Shown here: positions 55,776 to 63,873 of the stretch, piece after piece | Numbering within the stretch: position 1 is the stretch's first letter | Layout: the number at the start of each line of letters is the position of its first letter | Source of the DNA: Marinospirillum perlucidum | GTDB lineage: Bacteria > Pseudomonadota > Gammaproteobacteria > Pseudomonadales > Halomonadaceae | Direction: 5' to 3' | Assembly (NCBI RefSeq): GCF_003336805.1 | Contig: NZ_QFWJ01000011.1 | Location: 59,519-123,518, forward strand | Length of the DNA stretch: 64,000 nucleotides | Program-made: the position numbers and the translations under genes | The notes under the pieces: generated by a model | The model's database searches: none | The model's input: only the letters and a program-made list of their open reading frames with translations | Told to the model about the DNA's origin: nothing

Positions 55776-57521
55776 TCAAAGATTTAAAGGATTGCCATTT
55801 AAAAGAAGAATAGGCTGAGGTGCGTTGGTATTACTGATTCCCAGAGCCTCTCCAGCATAGTCATAATCTTCTCCCCACCCCAAGACCACGCCGTTTTCCA
55901 GTACGCCATTGCTTCGGTTATAATCAGCAAATACAGCTGTACTTAGACTCATCCAAGGATACTTAACATTCAAGTAGTAGCCTTCTACCTTAGGTAAGGA
56001 ACTGCTGTATTGAACATCGGTATAATGGCCGACGCCTAGTTGTCCGTCCTGATTTGACCCCCATACAAAAGCATTTCCTGCTTCATCCAGTGCGAGACTA
56101 TAACGGTAGCCTGCTACAGCTTGCGCCCAGGCTCTTGAGTCTCCAATTCTTGTTGGCGTTCTGGTAGTGCCTTCCGTTGCAGTCGAACCAGTGGCAGTCA
56201 GATTGTTTGCTCCCCAACTCCACAAGCTGCCATCTACCTTAATCCCCAGGACATGCTCAGATACGGCAGAAGCACTTAGGCTTGCCCAATCCTTACCCTG
56301 ATTGAGAGCTTGTGGAGTCGTAACGTAAGCACTGCTCGAACTCTCGTCACAGTCTTTTATTCCCAGGCTGCAGTCAGTATTCTCACCCCAAGCCCAGAGG
56401 CTGCCATCTTTTTTCAGACCCAGGGCACGCTCTCCATAGGCCACCACATCAATCCAGTCATTGCTTGAGCCTATTCTTTGGGGCCTGCTTATATGAGATG
56501 TACTATTACTACCCAGAGCGTAACCATACCCTCTCCCCCAGGCGTAGAGGCTTCCATCTTTTTTAATGGCATAGGATCGATGCAAACCGGCTTCAACTAC
56601 ACTCCAGCCTACTGTATTGCTCACTGGGACTAAATCTGCAATTGAACTGTAGGTGAAATAACTTTGTCCTAAACTGTAGTCATCATTCTCGCCCCAGGAC
56701 CATAGCCGCCCTAGATTATCAATAGCCAAGCTGTGTTCATAACCAACAGAAAGATCGACCCAATAAGCGGGACAAGAGGTCTCACAAACAATAGAGCTAG
56801 GTGTCGACGTATTATCGTATCGACTTGTACTCAAGGAAGCGTATACCTCTCTACCCCAACCCCATATTTGACCACTGGAGTCGAGTGCATTGGTATGCCG
56901 ATATCCCCCAGCCACCCTCGGGGCCACGCCTTTCAATTCAATACGGCGTGTCAATGAGGTTGAAGGTGAAATTAAAAGATAATCACCTTCAGCCAACTGA
57001 TCGCTCGCTGTTTTTTCTATACCATTAACCGAGTAAACACTCACACTTACCGATTCAGGCAGTATCAGCGCATCATAAACATTTTGCACACTGACCAGAC
57101 TGATAGGCAGGCGATTTACTGAGAGTTCACGGCCCAACAGACGCATTCCGCTGGTTGCAGTAATCCGCGGCAAAACCTGGGTATAGTCAAATTTTGCTAT
57201 TGCTATAGTCTCACCATTTTCTGCTTGGGTAATATCCCAGCCAAGAAAATCACGGCCAGCAACTTTATCGGGCGTCACCGCGTTAATCGCACTGGTTGTA
57301 TTGGCAACAGCGATACGCTTCCAGTCCGTATTCTCATCAAGCTTATAATTCACCCAAATAACATTGATCCCATCAACAACTACAACATCCGTATCATCGA
57401 ATGAACTATTTAAAGAATAAGAACTACTTGAGGCATCTCGCTTATGCCCTTCATGTTCGCTGCAACCGACAACTAAAGAGATACAGAAAAGAACCACTAA
57501 AAAATTAAAATAATTATTCAT
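55776..57521 (-). CDS. RCC1-repeat lipoprotein
   Basis: About 581 residues. Lipobox LVVGC (C20) after a short signal, +2 Ser, so likely outer membrane. After an unassigned segment (about 40-200) come about six RCC1 beta-propeller blades with the WGWG or WSWG pattern (GQIWGWGREVYASL, GRLWSWGENDDYSLG, GSLYAWGRGYGYALG, GSLWAWGENTDCSLG, GSLWSWGANN, GNAFVWGSNQDGQLG). RCC1 propellers serve protein or ligand binding; bacterial ones are often surface proteins. It is the first gene of the fourteen-gene operon; the ATG at 57521 is preferred over a start four codons earlier. Confidence 0.85.
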   Translation of the reverse strand: MNNYFNFLVVLFCISLVVGCSEHEGHKRDASSSSYSLNSSFDDTDVVVVDGINVIWVNYKLDENTDWKRIAVANTTSAINAVTPDKVAGRDFLGWDITQAENGETIAIAKFDYTQVLPRITATSGMRLLGRELSVNRLPISLVSVQNVYDALILPESVSVSVYSVNGIEKTASDQLAEGDYLLISPSTSLTRRIELKGVAPRVAGGYRHTNALDSSGQIWGWGREVYASLSTSRYDNTSTPSSIVCETSCPAYWVDLSVGYEHSLAIDNLGRLWSWGENDDYSLGQSYFTYSSIADLVPVSNTVGWSVVEAGLHRSYAIKKDGSLYAWGRGYGYALGSNSTSHISRPQRIGSSNDWIDVVAYGERALGLKKDGSLWAWGENTDCSLGIKDCDESSSSAYVTTPQALNQGKDWASLSASAVSEHVLGIKVDGSLWSWGANNLTATGSTATEGTTRTPTRIGDSRAWAQAVAGYRYSLALDEAGNAFVWGSNQDGQLGVGHYTDVQYSSSLPKVEGYYLNVKYPWMSLSTAVFADYNRSNGVLENGVVLGWGEDYDYAGEALGISNTNAPQPILLLNGNPLNL

Positions 57522-58224
57522 TCTGGCGGCCACTCATTCATTCCATTTGCTGCAAGAAGCTTTTAACTGCAAAGAAATCGCTTTCTAGCCCTATTCCAAC
57601 CCATAACGAGCTTACTGAAAAATTGCAAAATACCCCTGCAAGCCCTGGCGGTCATCGAAAATATTCGTTAACTCACTATTTAAATAAATAACCTTATCCT
57701 TAGGAAATACCTGATCTTCATGTGCAAGGCTCACAGTGCATTCTCACTGTGATGATCGTCTAGCTTGCAGTTAGGCACTGCTATCAGGATTCCAGGCAAC
57801 AGCATCTTAGCCTTTCACTGACTAGCAAAAAATCAGCTAGGCTAGAAAACCATCAAAGACAAATCCCAGCAAATAGATCAGCTTCACACTTCAGGAATCA
57901 ATCGTGACCATCACTGCATTTAACCCACATGATTTAACCCTAACATTTTCAGCAAAAAATAAAATCATCCATTTGGATTAGAGACCTGCTTTAAAAAGCT
58001 AGCTGTTGCGTGGCTTTTCAAACATGGCACCCAATCTTGTCCTCTTCAACGCAATCAACATTCTCTGATCGCCCCTAACAAGCAATTCCTTTTTTACAAT
58101 CGCCACCGCCTTTAATGCCTACTCCTACTCTTGCGGACTAGATTGCTAGCAGAAATTTTTTACTTAATTCGGAGCCATTCTGTCTATTGTAAGTCTCTAA
58201 TAACTGAAGTTGGCCCACTTGAGA
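57522..58224. other. Long non-coding right end of the island
   Basis: About 700 bases between the first island gene and the right-hand repeat arm hold no credible gene. The A+T-rich part next to the operon (about 57540-57700) must carry its minus-strand promoter; TTGCAA with TTATGG 16 bases downstream (minus strand, near 57610-57640) is a possible but weak match. I see no tRNA, integrase remnant, or clean terminal inverted repeat. The segment may be decayed coding DNA. Confidence 0.5.
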
Positions 58225-58225
58225 C

Positions 58226-58776
58226 CCTTCCCTGGGTAACCTGAGGAACTTGAATCCTTTGCGGCCATGAATGCCGACCCCGAGGTGATGCGCTATTTTC
58301 CCCGCTGCTTCGAGCGCGAAGAAAGTGATGGCATTGCCGATCTCTGTGAGGAATTGATTCGCCAGCTGGGCTGGGGCTTTTGGGCGGTGGAGCTCAAAGC
58401 CACCGGCGAATTTATCGGTTTTACCGGCTTGCATGCCCCCACCGATGCTCTGGCCTTCGCTCCCTGCATTGAGGTGGGCTGGAGACTAGCCAGGAATCAT
58501 TGGGGCCAAGGCTATGCGACTGAAGCGGGCCGCGCGGCTCTGAAAGTCGGCTTTGAAAAGCTGTGTCTGGATGAAATTCTTTCCTTCACGGCAAAAAGCA
58601 ACCAGCCCTCGCTGGCCGTAATGCAACGACTGGGCATGGAGTATGTGGAAGACTTTGAGCACCCTGCCCTGCCCGAAGGTCACCCTTTACGAGCGCACCA
58701 GCTTTATCGGCTGGGAGCCAGGCGCTGGAAGGATCTTGGCGATCCCGATACCTGCATCAAGACGCTGAACCCGTAA
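58226..58776 (+). pseudogene. GNAT acetyltransferase, second copy with broken 5' end
   Basis: From the codon for residue 24 on (58256 to 58776) this matches the intact GNAT gene at 41914-42507, including the acetyl-CoA loop (RNHWGQGYATEAGR). Before it the homologous codons are still visible (PEELESFAAM) but a TAA stands where the intact copy has CAA, and further upstream the frame is shifted and lost. An ATG at 58267 could give a 169-residue protein lacking the first strand, but it has no ribosome-binding site. The identical 173-bp tract against the diverged remainder indicates recent conversion between the copies. Its end overlaps the convergent MscS gene. Confidence 0.8.
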
Positions 58777-58795
58777 AATCTTCCTTGGCAAAAGC
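58226..58795. repeat. Right arm of the long direct repeat flanking the island
   Basis: The direct-repeat partner of 41959-42526. Right of this arm the sequence continues into the intact MscS gene and ordinary chromosome, whereas the left arm stops after 39 bases of that gene. Confidence 0.9.
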
Positions 58796-59611
58796 CTGCT
58801 GCAGGATCGCCTGTTCGATATAGCTTTTCTGGCTGGCCCGGGCGGGCACCCGAATAATCAGATGGATTTCTTCGGCGTCGGGAAACTGCAGACTGACCCG
58901 CGGCTCAACACTGGGCATTTCCAGACCCCGGCGGCTGGCTAGGCGTTGCATATGTCGGCGCGCTTCTTCCAGATAGGGGGCCGAATGCTGCTGGGCGGCC
59001 TCGAGCAACAGTTGTTTGGCTTCGCGCCAGCGGTCATCGCGCATAAACGGCAGAGTAAATACGTGGAGTACAAATTCCTGAGTATAGCTTTCGTTTACTA
59101 CCGGCTCAGCGACAAAGATGGCATTAGGCACGACCAGGGTTCGCCCGGTTCGCTGGTGGGTCAGCTTGCCCGGACCGACTTCCAGAAGTGTGGTGGTCAG
59201 CAGGTTCTGATCAATCACATCGCCACGAAAATCCTTGATCTGGATGCGGTCACCGATATCAAAAGAGCGAGCGGCGGATTTCAGCAGGCTCCCGGTCAGG
59301 CACAGAATCAGCTCCTTGGTTGCTACGACCAGGGCCACGGCCAAGGCCACGACCGAGAGCGCCAGGGTTCGCAGTTCTTCGCCCCAGAGCATGAAGAGCC
59401 CCAAAAGACCCAACAACAGCAGCCCATTGCGGGATTGCACCAGCCATTTGCGACGCAACTCACCAGGCAGATCACTACGGCGAATCAGGCGCGAAAACAG
59501 CCATTGCAAAAAGAAAACCACAACCAGCAGTAAAAGGCTCAAAAGTAAAAGACGCACACCAGCAGATGAAAGAAAGGTCTGCTCAAGCAGGTGTTGAAGG
59601 GATTCCAGCAT
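58757..59611 (-). CDS. MscS-family mechanosensitive channel protein
   Basis: A 284-residue small MscS-type protein: three membrane helices (about 18-42, 60-80, 84-112; the last is the Ala/Gly-rich pore helix, LALSVVALAVALVVATKELI), followed by the beta domain FDIGDRIQIKDFRGDVIDQNLLTTTLLEV and the PNAIFVAEPVVN motif. It should release solutes on osmotic downshock. The gene is intact here and its last 12 codons occur again as a remnant at 42488-42526. It follows the LysR gene by 20 bases. Confidence 0.9.
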   Translation of the reverse strand: MLESLQHLLEQTFLSSAGVRLLLLSLLLLVVVFFLQWLFSRLIRRSDLPGELRRKWLVQSRNGLLLLGLLGLFMLWGEELRTLALSVVALAVALVVATKELILCLTGSLLKSAARSFDIGDRIQIKDFRGDVIDQNLLTTTLLEVGPGKLTHQRTGRTLVVPNAIFVAEPVVNESYTQEFVLHVFTLPFMRDDRWREAKQLLLEAAQQHSAPYLEEARRHMQRLASRRGLEMPSVEPRVSLQFPDAEEIHLIIRVPARASQKSYIEQAILQQAFAKEDFTGSAS

Positions 59612-59631
59612 TATTCAGCTCCAGCGCCAAA

Positions 59632-60537
59632 TCAGCGAACAAGGTGCGGGCTGAGATGCTCAGCCAAAAAATCCATCAAGACACGAATACGTCGATTATG
59701 CTCGACATCCCGATGACAGCAAAGATAAACCGGCAGTGAGGGCAAGGGTAAATCCACCTCTACAACTTTTAAACCTCTTGATTCAGCCAAGGAGGCATGG
59801 GTAATCACCACGCCTCCGCCCTGACAGGCCAGCTCCAGATGCAAAGGCTGAAAATCCGTGCGCAAAAGAAAATCCTCGTTTCCAAGCGACCAACCCAGCT
59901 CTGCTGCTTTTGCCACCAGTTGCTGATCACGGTCATAGCCCAATAAACGCAGTCTCAGCAGATCCTCAACACTGCTTGGCTGGCCTACCCGATCGAGATA
60001 GCTTCCACTGGCATAAAACCCCAGGGGTAGTTCAAACAACTTACGAGCTACAAGATCCGGCTGCCGCGGTACAAACATTCTCAGAGCAACATCAGCATCA
60101 CGACGATCCAAACTGGAGGCGCGGTTATTGACCTCAACCTCCAGGGATAATTGTGGATAGCTATCCATGAAACCGGGCAAAAGGGCTGGCAGATAGTACT
60201 GGGCCAACAACTCATTCACGGATAAACGAATCCGGCCCGTCAGAGCCTGATCCAACCCTGAGACCCTACGCTCCAATTGCAGCGCCAAGTTTTCCATTTC
60301 TTCACAGCTTTCCATAAGACTCAAAGCAAACGCTGTGGGTCTTAGGCCCTGAGTGCTTCGATCAAACAGGGTCTGGCCCAGTTGTTTTTCCAACTGACGT
60401 AGCTGACGCGATAAAGTCGGCTGGGACCAGCCCAGCTTTTCAGCCGCCCGGTTGAGACTGCCGGAGCGGACCAATTGCAGAAACATCTGCCAGGCCTGCC
60501 AGCTAATCTTATTCATAAATGAATAATGACTCGTCAT
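59632..60537 (-). CDS. LysR family transcriptional regulator
   Basis: About 301 residues: helix-turn-helix (SLNRAAEKLGWSQPTLSRQLRQLEKQLG) and an effector domain (about 95-290). The frame is open from 60594; candidate starts are ATG at 60537 (GAGAAG 8 bases upstream) and ATG at 60516. The gene is divergent from an NAD(P)-binding reductase, and the space between holds two small inverted repeats, so control of that reductase is the likely role. It may be co-transcribed with the MscS gene. Confidence 0.85.
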   Translation of the reverse strand: MTSHYSFMNKISWQAWQMFLQLVRSGSLNRAAEKLGWSQPTLSRQLRQLEKQLGQTLFDRSTQGLRPTAFALSLMESCEEMENLALQLERRVSGLDQALTGRIRLSVNELLAQYYLPALLPGFMDSYPQLSLEVEVNNRASSLDRRDADVALRMFVPRQPDLVARKLFELPLGFYASGSYLDRVGQPSSVEDLLRLRLLGYDRDQQLVAKAAELGWSLGNEDFLLRTDFQPLHLELACQGGGVVITHASLAESRGLKVVEVDLPLPSLPVYLCCHRDVEHNRRIRVLMDFLAEHLSPHLVR

Positions 60538-60538
60538 T
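60511..60538. promoter_or_regulatory. Two adjacent 6-2-6 inverted repeats at the LysR start
   Basis: ATTCAT-AA-ATGAAT (60511-60524) and AATGAC-TC-GTCATT (60525-60538) sit side by side at the 5' end of the LysR gene. Size and position fit autoregulation or control of the divergent gene. They overlap the two possible start codons. Confidence 0.45.
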
Positions 60539-60609
60539 TTATTGGCTTCTCTAAAAATAAAAGAATAATAGAATCTAGACTCCATCCAGGGCAAGAGGAA
60601 TAGAAGACA

Positions 60610-61530
60610 ATGAAACGAGCACTGATTTTAGGCGTTAATGGCAATTTCGGTCAGGCTCTGGGCAAGGCCTTGCAAGCTAATGGCTGGCAGGTCCAGGCTC
60701 TGCTGCGTGAATCCGACCCGACGCCCTCCTGGCTAAACCCAGAAAATATTCACCGGGGTGAAGCCGGGAGCAAAGCTGACGTGGATCAGGCGGCTCAGGG
60801 GGCGGAGTTACTGGTTTACGCTCTGAATCCCCCCTATCATCGCTGGCAGGCACTGGCTTTACCCTTGTTGGAAAAGGCTCTTCAGGTGGCCGAAAAAAGA
60901 CACCTGCAGGTCGTTTTTCCCGGCAATGTCTATGTGCTGGCACCGGGACTCCAACCCCAAGACGAAAACAGCCCTTTTATGCCTCCAACTGACAAGGGGC
61001 AACTGCGCCAGCAAATGGAAGAACGGCTTCACCAGGCCTCCTGCCGAGGAGCGCGTATTCTGCTGGTCCGCGCCGGGGATTTTATTGGCCCTGAAACCCG
61101 GGGTAGCTGGCTGGACCAGGTAGCCTCCATTGATGGCAAGAAAGTCCGGTTAAAATTACCTCATGATCGTCAACATCGGCATTTCTGGAGTTATCTGCCC
61201 GATCTGGCGGCCAATACGGTCAGCCTCTTGGAGCAGCCATTGGCAAGCTGGTCGGTGTTTCATGATCCCGGGCAACTACTGAATACGGCTTGCTGGGAAA
61301 AAGCCTGCCAGCAACTGAACCGCCCGCTTGAAATCAAACCCTTTCCCTGGTGGGCACTCAATCTGGCCCGCCCTTTCAGTCCTCTTTTCAGAGAAGTCTT
61401 GAAAATGCGCTACCTCTGGCAGCAACCTCTGCTCCTGGATGGCAGCAAAATGCAGCAACAACTGGGTGAGCAGTTTCAGCAAACCTCCCTGACCGAGATC
61501 CTGCAGACCTGCTTACCTCCCCAGGCATAA
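60610..61530 (+). CDS. NAD(P)-binding epimerase/reductase-like protein
   Basis: A 306-residue Rossmann-fold protein of the extended SDR/NmrA type. The nucleotide loop GVNGNFGQALGKAL (7-20) replaces the usual GxxGxxG; VFPGNVYVLAPG and LLVRAGDFIGPETRG follow typical epimerase-like positions, but no YxxxK catalytic pair is obvious, so its reaction is unclear. It starts 72 bases from the divergent LysR gene and probably answers to it. A bidirectional hairpin follows. Confidence 0.8.
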   Translation: MKRALILGVNGNFGQALGKALQANGWQVQALLRESDPTPSWLNPENIHRGEAGSKADVDQAAQGAELLVYALNPPYHRWQALALPLLEKALQVAEKRHLQVVFPGNVYVLAPGLQPQDENSPFMPPTDKGQLRQQMEERLHQASCRGARILLVRAGDFIGPETRGSWLDQVASIDGKKVRLKLPHDRQHRHFWSYLPDLAANTVSLLEQPLASWSVFHDPGQLLNTACWEKACQQLNRPLEIKPFPWWALNLARPFSPLFREVLKMRYLWQQPLLLDGSKMQQQLGEQFQQTSLTEILQTCLPPQA

Positions 61531-61556
61531 AAAAGGCCCCCGATGACAGGGGCCTT
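61528..61556 (-). terminator. Terminator between convergent genes
   Basis: An 8-bp stem (61533-61540 with 61549-61556) and 8-base loop. On the minus strand it is followed by T6 and would end the large membrane-protein gene; on the plus strand only a weak T-rich run (TTGAGTTCTT) follows, so it may also serve the reductase gene. Confidence 0.8.
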
Positions 61557-61575
61557 GAGTTCTTAGTGGGCAGGG

Positions 61576-63480
61576 TTAATCAATACACCAAACAGCCAGC
61601 TTTTGGTTGGTCATGAATTGATGGGCTGTCTGACTGGGGTATTCGATGGCATAGGCCAGTTGCGTTCCCTGAACCTGGGTAGAGGACCAGTAACGGTAAT
61701 GCCCAGCATAGCTGTCATAATCAGCCATATCTTCACGCAATTCATCAGCATCTGGCAGCTGATAGCCCTGCTCGGTGCAAATTCGGTCAGCTTCCTGCCA
61801 GCTGGCATTCACCATTCCGTCGATATAGCGAGGTTCCAGGGTTTCAGGCAACCAAGCTATAAGCTGATCCAGCTGTCCTGCTGCGACCAAAGCCAGTTCA
61901 AGGGACTTATCGAATCCAGGCAATTCCTGCCATTGAATATCGATGGGGTGCTCATTTGCTGTTTGTTGGGCAGCATAGAGCACGTCTTGATGATGCTGTA
62001 ATCGACCGCGCAGATTTTCACTGGCCACTACCGAGTCGATGGATGACCAGTCATTGAGGGTATCTAGCATGAAATAAATGTAGCTGCTGCGAACCTCCTG
62101 GTAGAGCGCCACAACTCTTTGCTGAGGAATATCCTCGTAAGCCTGCTTGAGCAGCAAACCAATACTACCAACACCTATCACCAGCGTGATCAGAAAAACC
62201 ACCTTAGAAGCTAAGCGACTACTTCCCAGAAATGTACGGAAAATCTTGAGCAGGTGTCGGGGGTTGTAGTAGCCATCAAACTCATAGTTAAAACTCCAGA
62301 CCATCAAACCCCAGAAGACATTCAGTACCACCAGGGCAGCGGCAAGAAGCAGTAAAGCGGTCAGATCCGTCGATTGAACCTGAAAAAACCATTCATACAA
62401 GGGCGCATTAATGACCAGGACCGAAGCAGCCACCCCCAGGGAAAAGAGTACAAAAAACACGATCAAACCGTAAAAAACCACACTACTGAAAAGTGTCAGC
62501 AGCAGATAGAAAACCCGAGAGAGCAGATATACAACTAACAGCACCACAGCGGCCAGGGGGTACAAAAGATAATAAAAATACTTGGCTTTAAAGAAACCCA
62601 GCAGCGGGCCAAGCAGGAGCAGCAGCAATTTGAGCAGGGACATAAAAATGATGCTCATCAAATTGCGGAAAACGCCCCCAAAATCAAAATCCTTGAGGTA
62701 ATCAAATAAAAGCGCGAAATTGGCTTGCCCCAGGAGCCAATAGATACGTTGCAAGGCCTGTTTCAGCGAAGCATCATTATTGAGCACTGAATAGCCATTG
62801 ATCATCTGGACTTCCATTCCCGAAAAGCCGAGGCAACTGGAGAATTTACTCAGGTTATTCAGATAGAACTTTTCACCATTTTTAAAAACAAAAGCAAAAA
62901 GATAACCGCCCCCCAGGCAAACACTGCCCATCACCCCCATCAGGATCAACAGCCCGAGATCCAGACCGTTAAAGAGGGTCATAACAGCCATCCCGGTAAA
63001 AATCACGCCCCAGATGCCCAGAGCAAAGAAATCCAGCCAAGCCAACATCTTGAGTATCCACAAGAGAGGACGTTTGTTCAGACGGGTCAGCGCACTTTCT
63101 GCATGAAGATGTTTGGTTTTTATAAAAAGGTGGGCGTGCTCGATAATATCCTCACCCATCAACCAGACAATAGCGATAAAAATACTGCCCAGTAAAAACC
63201 AGCTGATAAAGGTTAAGGGAATGCGCGCCAACCAGCTGTCACCCCAGTCACTGAAGAGGTCCAGCAGAAACCAATCGCGATAATAGTGGGAATAGTCATC
63301 AAACAAGTAGTAGAGCAGAATACTCGAGAAGACGGTAATAAAGGTAAAGAGCAGGGGTGACAGGTGTTGATCCTTGGGCCGGAAAAGGCTTTCCGCCTCG
63401 GATTCTGTATGCTCGGTGGCATCACTGGTTTCTTCCAGAGCCATCTCCTGCGAGTCGAGATTTTCGTCTGTTCTATCCAT
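61576..63480 (-). CDS. Large polytopic membrane protein with DUF1566-like C-terminus
   Basis: A 634-residue protein: acidic cytoplasmic start (about 1-40), about ten to eleven membrane helices in two blocks (about 45-215 and 285-445), then a C-terminal soluble part (about 450-634). The last 75 residues (WQEADRICTEQGYQLPDADELRED, then YRYWSST and AYAIEY) match the pattern of DUF1566/FISUMP-like domains, which resemble the formylglycine-enzyme or C-type-lectin fold and bind glycans or proteins. The whole is not a family I recognise. It is monocistronic with its own terminator. Confidence 0.7.
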   Translation of the reverse strand: MDRTDENLDSQEMALEETSDATEHTESEAESLFRPKDQHLSPLLFTFITVFSSILLYYLFDDYSHYYRDWFLLDLFSDWGDSWLARIPLTFISWFLLGSIFIAIVWLMGEDIIEHAHLFIKTKHLHAESALTRLNKRPLLWILKMLAWLDFFALGIWGVIFTGMAVMTLFNGLDLGLLILMGVMGSVCLGGGYLFAFVFKNGEKFYLNNLSKFSSCLGFSGMEVQMINGYSVLNNDASLKQALQRIYWLLGQANFALLFDYLKDFDFGGVFRNLMSIIFMSLLKLLLLLLGPLLGFFKAKYFYYLLYPLAAVVLLVVYLLSRVFYLLLTLFSSVVFYGLIVFFVLFSLGVAASVLVINAPLYEWFFQVQSTDLTALLLLAAALVVLNVFWGLMVWSFNYEFDGYYNPRHLLKIFRTFLGSSRLASKVVFLITLVIGVGSIGLLLKQAYEDIPQQRVVALYQEVRSSYIYFMLDTLNDWSSIDSVVASENLRGRLQHHQDVLYAAQQTANEHPIDIQWQELPGFDKSLELALVAAGQLDQLIAWLPETLEPRYIDGMVNASWQEADRICTEQGYQLPDADELREDMADYDSYAGHYRYWSSTQVQGTQLAYAIEYPSQTAHQFMTNQKLAVWCID

Positions 63481-63873
63481 TTGTTCTTCCTGGCTAGCAG
63501 TCTTGATTCTTTACGCAACTGCCGTCTAGCCTGATCGAGAGGGACAAACAGCAGCTATTTTCTGATTAAATCAAGTTTATCGGATATCCCTTTACGTAAA
63601 TTAGAGCCAAATCAATTATCCAAGACTTAATAACAGAAAAATAAAAGCAATTACACGAAGTTAGCACCAATTAAGTGCAAAAAACCTTATTTCGAACATA
63701 AATAAATGACTTTTTTATGCAAAAGAAGAACCTTTGACTTCACCTCACAACCGGGTTGAACAGTTTTTTCGCAGGCGCAAGACTCGCTTTTTTGAGGCCT
63801 AAAAAAACTGCTGAATCCAGCTCAAGAAAAGCGGAAACAACAGTTTTTTAGAAGATATAGAGGAGCTTTTAGC
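63481..63873. other. A+T-rich intergenic region before the insertion sequence
   Basis: About 390 bases without a credible gene. It is A+T-rich, with CAGTTTTTT near 63761 and its complement AAAAAACTG near 63802, which could pair as a long imperfect hairpin; CAGTTTTTT recurs at about 63841. The minus-strand promoter of the 634-residue protein should lie at its left end. Confidence 0.5.

Noticed and set aside
42526..58224. The island as a prophage, integron or integrative conjugative element
   Set aside because: No integrase, capsid, tail, relaxase or attC-like array was seen; all genes are exported or membrane proteins of one operon and the border is a gene duplication, not an att site in a tRNA.
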